A stretch of DNA of 9,934 nucleotides from positions 1-9,934 of the forward strand of contig CALMIT010000186.1 of assembly GCA_937864255.1 (NCBI GenBank), given 5' to 3'. Position numbers and translations under genes: made by a program. Below, piece after piece: positions 7,003-9,934 of the stretch (position 1 is the stretch's first letter; each line of letters starts with the position of its first letter). The notes beneath the pieces are model-generated. The model was not told where the DNA came from and did no database searches. It saw only the letters and a list, made by a program, of their open reading frames with translations. The stretch is from an uncultured Saprospiraceae bacterium. Its GTDB lineage: Bacteria; Bacteroidota; Bacteroidia; Chitinophagales; Saprospiraceae.

Positions 7003-7806
7003 TTAATTGGTTTTGGAAATTGATTTTTCTGTCTTTTTGGCTTCATTCCAGAGCGCGTCCATTTCTTCCAGGCTCATATCCATCAGGTCTCTGGCGGCGT
7101 TTTTTTCGATGTATTCAAATCTTGATTTGAATTTTTGATTGACTCGCTCCAATGCCGTTTCGGGGTCTATATTTTGAAATCTTGCGTAATTAATCAATGC
7201 AAACAGCACATCGCCAAACTCTTCCTCTTTTTTTTCCTGCGGCATGTTTTCGGTTATCGTTTCGTGCATCTCGTAGATTTCTTCGACTACTTTTTCCCAA
7301 ACCTGCTCTTTATTTTCCCACTCAAACCCTACCTGTTTCGTTTTTTCCTGCATCCGGTAAGCCTTGATCATAGCCGGCAGAGCATCCGGCACGCCGGCCA
7401 GGACGGATTTTTTACCTTCTTTGAGTTTGAGTTGCTCCCAGTTTTTTTTCACGTCCTCTTCATTTTGCACTTTGGTTTCGCCATAGATGTGCGGATGCCG
7501 GTTGATTAATTTTTCACATATCGCGTCCAATGCATCAGCTATATCCCAGGCATTTTTTTCGGAAGCGATTTTTGCATAAAAAACCATGTGCAACATCAGG
7601 TCGCCGATTTCTTCTTTTATTTCAGACAAGTCTTCTTTTAAAAGTGCGTCTGCGAGTTCGTAAGTTTCTTCAATAGTCAGGTTGCGCAATGAGAGAAAAG
7701 TCTGCTTCTGGTCCCAGGGACATTGCGCTCTCAATTCATCCATGATCGTGAGCAAGCGACCAAAAGCATCCAGTTTATGTTGGAAAGAATGATTGGCTAT
7801 GGACAT
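7003..7806 (-). CDS. mazG: Nucleoside triphosphate pyrophosphohydrolase MazG
   Basis: MazG hydrolyses NTPs and dNTPs to monophosphates and pyrophosphate. It is thought to remove damaged nucleotides and, in some bacteria, to affect (p)ppGpp under starvation. The protein has two MazG-type all-alpha domains. The first, FGRLLTIMDELRAQCPWDQKQT followed by EETYE and EEIGD, has the metal-binding E-E-x-x-E...E-x-x-D set; the second has EEIYE and EEFGDVLFALINYARF. I start it at the ATG at 7806 (267 aa, near family length), since a -7 box lies 28 bases upstream. An upstream in-frame ATG at 7869 would give 288 aa with an N-terminal tail unlike the family. It stands first in a pair with the aldo/keto reductase and is divergent from the small membrane protein gene. 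Confidence 0.95.
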   Translation of the reverse strand: MSIANHSFQHKLDAFGRLLTIMDELRAQCPWDQKQTFLSLRNLTIEETYELADALLKEDLSEIKEEIGDLMLHMVFYAKIASEKNAWDIADALDAICEKLINRHPHIYGETKVQNEEDVKKNWEQLKLKEGKKSVLAGVPDALPAMIKAYRMQEKTKQVGFEWENKEQVWEKVVEEIYEMHETITENMPQEKKEEEFGDVLFALINYARFQNIDPETALERVNQKFKSRFEYIEKNAARDLMDMSLEEMDALWNEAKKTEKSISKTN

Positions 7807-7833
7807 TTTGTTATAGATTTGCAAACAGGTTTC

Positions 7834-7841
7834 CAAAGGTA
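7834..7841 (-). promoter_or_regulatory. Bacteroidota-type -7 box before mazG
   Basis: On the minus strand TACCTTTG matches TAnnTTTG and is identical to the box before the BON-LysM gene. It lies inside the 5' extension (7807-7869) that the longer mazG start would use, so it argues for the start at 7806. No clear -33 TTTG is seen at the right distance. Confidence 0.5.
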
Positions 7842-7914
7842 AACGCGAATGGCGTTGATGCGTTTCCATTAGTGAAAAAAGTTTTCAACAATTCTTATTT
7901 AAAGATTTTATTTC

Positions 7915-8130
7915 ATGTCGTTCCTATCCATATTTTTAATCATTTTCGCTTTTTTCGGTTTGGGTTTTGTGCTGATAAATATTCGCCACATCGTAACCGG
8001 TCAGGAATTCAGAGGGACTTGTGCCAGCAATAATCCGATGCTGAAAAATGAAATCGGCGAATGCTCGGTCTGTGGAAAAAAAGCCGGTGAAGAATGTAAA
8101 ATGCCGGAAGTGGAAGCCGATAAAAAATAG
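7915..8130 (+). CDS. Small single-helix membrane protein with four cysteines
   Basis: This is a 71-aa protein with one N-terminal membrane helix (about 3-23) and a short hydrophilic tail. The tail holds C36 in GTCASNNPML, C50 and C53 in GECSVCGKK, and C61. The one-helix-plus-four-cysteine layout recalls NqrM, the small maturation factor of the Na+-translocating NADH:quinone reductase, and the GTCASNNPML...C-x-x-CGK pattern looks like a conserved bacteroidetal small protein; neither link is proven, and the NqrM-type CGG motif is not present. The cysteines could bind a metal or an Fe-S centre. It stands alone: divergent from mazG (45 bases from the upstream mazG ATG) and convergent with the BON-LysM gene. 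It ends in TAG, 10 bases before a strong hairpin. Confidence 0.85.
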   Translation: MSFLSIFLIIFAFFGLGFVLINIRHIVTGQEFRGTCASNNPMLKNEIGECSVCGKKAGEECKMPEVEADKK

Positions 8131-8140
8131 CTGTCAGACA

Positions 8141-8186
8141 AAAAAAACAGGGCGGTTGATTCATGAATCAACCGCCCTGTTTTTTT
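8141..8186. terminator. Perfect 46-base palindromic bidirectional terminator
   Basis: Two 23-base arms (8141-8163 and 8164-8186) are exact reverse complements with a GC-rich core and A7/T7 ends. It lies 10 bases past the small membrane protein stop and 17 bases past the BON-LysM stop, so it ends both convergent genes. Confidence 0.95.
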
Positions 8187-8203
8187 TGCAGAAAACTATC
8201 CTC

Positions 8204-8689
8204 TTACAATTTCGGAATACGAAGCATCTGCCCCGGATAAATCAAATCCGGATCTTTAAGCATCGGCTTATTCGCCTCAAAAATTACCGGGTATTTCATC
8301 GCATTGCCGTAATATTCCTTAGCTATTTTTGAGAGCGTATCGCCTTTTTTCACTTCATAAAAATCGGCCTCCGGCTCCGGCACCACTACCGAAATCCTGT
8401 CATCCACCTGAGCCACGCCATCTACGTTGCCGAGTGTCAATATTAATTTTTCGCGGTCAGCTTGCGATTGCACCGTACCGTACACCGTCACCGTATCGCC
8501 GTCGAATGACACGGAAAGCCCCTCCACCGGAATTGCCATACTTTCTGCCAGTCCTTTTAGCAGTGTTTCTTTCTGTTTGCGTAGCACTTCTTCTGCCATT
8601 TTATCGGCGGCAGTCGGCTCACTTGGTTTTCCGGCATCTTTATTGAAAAGCTTAGCTCCGGCATTTTTCAAAAATGAAAACAGACCCAT
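8204..8689 (-). CDS. kbp: BON-LysM protein, Kbp/YgaU type
   Basis: This is a 161-aa protein very like E. coli Kbp (YgaU), a cytoplasmic potassium-binding protein whose BON and LysM domains close up on K+ binding and which helps growth under salt stress. Visible parts are the MGLFSFLKNAGAKLF start, close to the E. coli MGLFNFVKDAGEKLW, a low-complexity linker, a BON domain (about 39-103) with GLSVSFDGDTVTVYGTV and LTLGNVDGVAQVDDRI, and a LysM domain (110-158) with YEVKKGDTLSKIAKEYYGNAMKYPVIFEANKPML and YPGQMLRIP. No signal peptide is seen, so a cytoplasmic site fits. A good two-box promoter lies 50 to 80 bases upstream. It is divergent from secDF. Ortholog status is inferred from recalled sequence, not searched. 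Confidence 0.92.
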   Translation of the reverse strand: MGLFSFLKNAGAKLFNKDAGKPSEPTAADKMAEEVLRKQKETLLKGLAESMAIPVEGLSVSFDGDTVTVYGTVQSQADREKLILTLGNVDGVAQVDDRISVVVPEPEADFYEVKKGDTLSKIAKEYYGNAMKYPVIFEANKPMLKDPDLIYPGQMLRIPKL

Positions 8690-8741
8690 AGTTTGTTGAA
8701 TTTTGAATTAAAAAATTTTGGTATAAATGTTTGGTTGCGAG

Positions 8742-8774
8742 CAAAGGTAGAAAAAAAGAGACGCTTGAAACAAA
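8742..8774 (-). promoter_or_regulatory. Two-box bacteroidetal promoter of the BON-LysM gene
   Basis: On the minus strand TTTG (8774-8771), a 21-base spacer and TACCTTTG (8749-8742) match the Bacteroidota -33/-7 promoter, including spacing. A start near 8735 gives a leader of about 45 bases before the ATG at 8689. This is the best promoter match in the window. Confidence 0.7.
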
Positions 8775-8798
8775 AAATAAAAAATTAAGTAAATGCCG

Positions 8799-8806
8799 TA
8801 TATTTG
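8799..8806 (+). promoter_or_regulatory. Bacteroidota-type -7 box of the secDF promoter
   Basis: TATATTTG matches TAnnTTTG and has the same sequence as the ilvE box. It lies 44 bases before the secDF ATG. No clear -33 TTTG/TTG is seen at the normal distance. It is back to back with the promoter of the divergent BON-LysM gene. Confidence 0.55.
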
Positions 8807-8850
8807 CACGGTTTTTTCTAACACATTCAAAAAAAATAAATTTTTAAGCA

Positions 8851-9720
8851 ATGCAAAGTAAAGGAGTTGTAAAGTTTTTCCTGGTGGTGATGACGCTTGT
8901 TTGCCTTTGGCAATACCTTTTGGTTTTGCCTACCCAGCGTGTAGAAAGAGACGCGGAAAACTATGCTGTTTCCAGAGCAGGAGGAGACCAAACCAAGGAA
9001 AAAATATACCGCACTCAATATCTGGACTCTATGTCCAGCGAAGTGGTTTTTTCCATTCCTATGATCAAAAAATACACTTATCAGGAATTGAAAGGCAGCC
9101 AATTGGCTTTGGGACTTGACCTGAAAGGCGGCATGAGTGTGGTATTGCAAGTGGATTTGAAGGATTTCATCAAAGCGCTCTCATTGGATAGCAAAGACCC
9201 TACCTTTACCCAAGCACTTGATAATGCGGAAAAAGCACTGGCGAATTCACAATCTGACTTCGTGACTTTGTTTGTACAAGAATTTCAAAAATTGGCAAAT
9301 GGTAAAAAACTTGCCGAGATTTTTGCCTTGAATGAGTCGCTCCGCCAGGACAATATAAATTTTGAATCATCAGACGCTCAGGTAGCCCAGCTTATCCGCT
9401 CAAAAGCGAACGAAACGGTGGATTTGACTTTCAAAAGATTGAAAGAAAGGATTGACAAACTCGGCGTAGTACAGCCCAACGTTTCACTTGATGCTTCGAG
9501 AGACTTGATCGTTGTGGAACTACCCGGCATTGACAACCCGGAGCGCGCCAGGACTTTCCTTTCGGCTGCCGCCAAATTGGAATTTTGGGATGTTTACCGC
9601 GCCAGCGACGCGGGCATTCAGCAGGCATTCCTGCAAGCAAACGAAAAACTCAAAAAACTGGAAAGCGGCGATTCTACAAGTGTGGAAACTCCTGCCGCTA
9701 CCAAAATAGATACTGTTTAG
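8851..9720 (+). CDS. secDF: SecDF, N-terminal SecD part, ending at an in-frame TAG
   Basis: SecDF is the proton-driven inner-membrane partner of SecYEG that pulls exported proteins across on the periplasmic side; Bacteroidota usually carry SecD and SecF as one protein of roughly 1000 residues. The 289 codons here start with a membrane helix (7-26), then the SecD marker LGLDLKGGMSVVLQV (87-101), an insert typical of the group, and RLKERIDKLGVVQPNV (196-211), VELPGIDNPERA (222-233) and KLEFWDVYRAS (242-252) of the first periplasmic domain. No domain end is reached at residue 289: all later SecD and SecF helices are missing. The frame stays open after the TAG to the window edge. The start ATG at 8851 matches the family N-terminus. 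Confidence 0.9.
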   Translation: MQSKGVVKFFLVVMTLVCLWQYLLVLPTQRVERDAENYAVSRAGGDQTKEKIYRTQYLDSMSSEVVFSIPMIKKYTYQELKGSQLALGLDLKGGMSVVLQVDLKDFIKALSLDSKDPTFTQALDNAEKALANSQSDFVTLFVQEFQKLANGKKLAEIFALNESLRQDNINFESSDAQVAQLIRSKANETVDLTFKRLKERIDKLGVVQPNVSLDASRDLIVVELPGIDNPERARTFLSAAAKLEFWDVYRASDAGIQQAFLQANEKLKKLESGDSTSVETPAATKIDTV

Positions 9721-9934
9721 GCCGTTGATTCTTTGGGTAATGTGGACAGCAGCCAATATACGCTGGACACCGTGCCGGCTACCGATGATTTGACTGCCAA
9801 TCAGGGTCCGCTTTTCGACGATTTCCAGTTGAATCAGTCAGGAAGCATGCCTTTATCGGTGATGGGCGTAGCAGAAAAAAACAAAAGAAAAAAAATTACT
9901 GATTATTTGAATCTGCCGGCTGTCAAGGCTCTTT
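9721..9934 (+). pseudogene. secDF: secDF continuation downstream of the in-frame stop, cut by window edge
   Basis: The frame of the preceding SecD part runs on from the TAG at 9718-9720 without another stop to base 9934. It encodes a Ser/Thr/Asp-rich linker (AVDSLGNVDSSQYTLDTV) and then GPLFDDFQLNQ...LSVMGVAEKNKRKKITDYLNLPAVKAL. In fused SecDF proteins a similar part, a 'PLF' segment followed by a 'V-G-x-A...V-x-x-Y-L' segment, follows the KLEFW motif. Base composition matches the upstream part, so this is the same gene. Internal ATGs (9847, 9862) could restart translation but would give a protein lacking the first membrane helix and half of the periplasmic domain. Whether the gene is truly broken or the stop is a sequence error cannot be told from the window. 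Confidence 0.7.

Noticed and set aside
9718..9720. Genome-wide reassignment of TAG to an amino acid
   Set aside because: TAG ends the small membrane protein at 8128-8130, 10 bases before a perfect terminator, and also ends the 355-aa gene 2 bases before secG. Both look like normal stops, and TAG reassignment is not an established trait of this phylum.
1..9934. CRISPR array, tRNA or rRNA genes, insertion sequences, phage or defence genes
   Set aside because: No regularly spaced repeats, cloverleaf-like sequence, transposase motif or terminal inverted repeats were seen; all long stretches are taken by housekeeping genes.

Overview
The window looks like an ordinary housekeeping stretch of a Bacteroidota chromosome. 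The evidence is the SecD-type protein with features of the fused bacteroidetal SecDF, the gene order secG-groS-groL behind a bacteroidetal TPR-like protein, near absence of Shine-Dalgarno sequences, A-rich leaders, and several promoter -7 boxes of the TAnnTTTG type. No mobile element, CRISPR array, tRNA, rRNA or phage gene was seen. No new multi-gene system is evident; the findings are local oddities.

Left part, minus strand (117-4769): two transcription units read leftward. The first is an unidentified 150-aa protein, the RdgB/HAM1 house-cleaning NTP pyrophosphatase, a 355-aa acidic protein with a C-terminal TPR-like segment, and secG, packed 2 to 40 bases apart and closed by a perfect-palindrome terminator (2288-2323). 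The second is groS-groL, with a 240-base upstream region that lacks a CIRCE operator but has a sigma-54-like -24/-12 element and a TTGTCA/TGACAA inverted repeat. A terminator-like hairpin lies between groS and groL, and a strong bidirectional terminator lies past groL.

Middle (4770-7806): ilvE (branched-chain aminotransferase) reads rightward from its own promoter. It converges, through a shared hairpin, on a leftward mazG plus aldo/keto reductase pair.

Right part (7870-9934): a small one-helix, four-cysteine membrane protein reads rightward and converges on a leftward gene for a BON-LysM protein of the Kbp/YgaU type. That gene is divergent from secDF, which runs off the right edge. secDF has an in-frame TAG at 9718-9720, after which the same frame continues as plausible SecD sequence to the window end. 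This is either a nonsense mutation, a sequencing or assembly error, or, less likely, recoding.

Taken together the genes cover protein folding (GroES/GroEL), protein export (SecG, SecDF), nucleotide-pool cleaning (RdgB, MazG), branched-chain amino acid metabolism (IlvE), redox metabolism (AKR) and probable potassium-linked stress physiology (Kbp).
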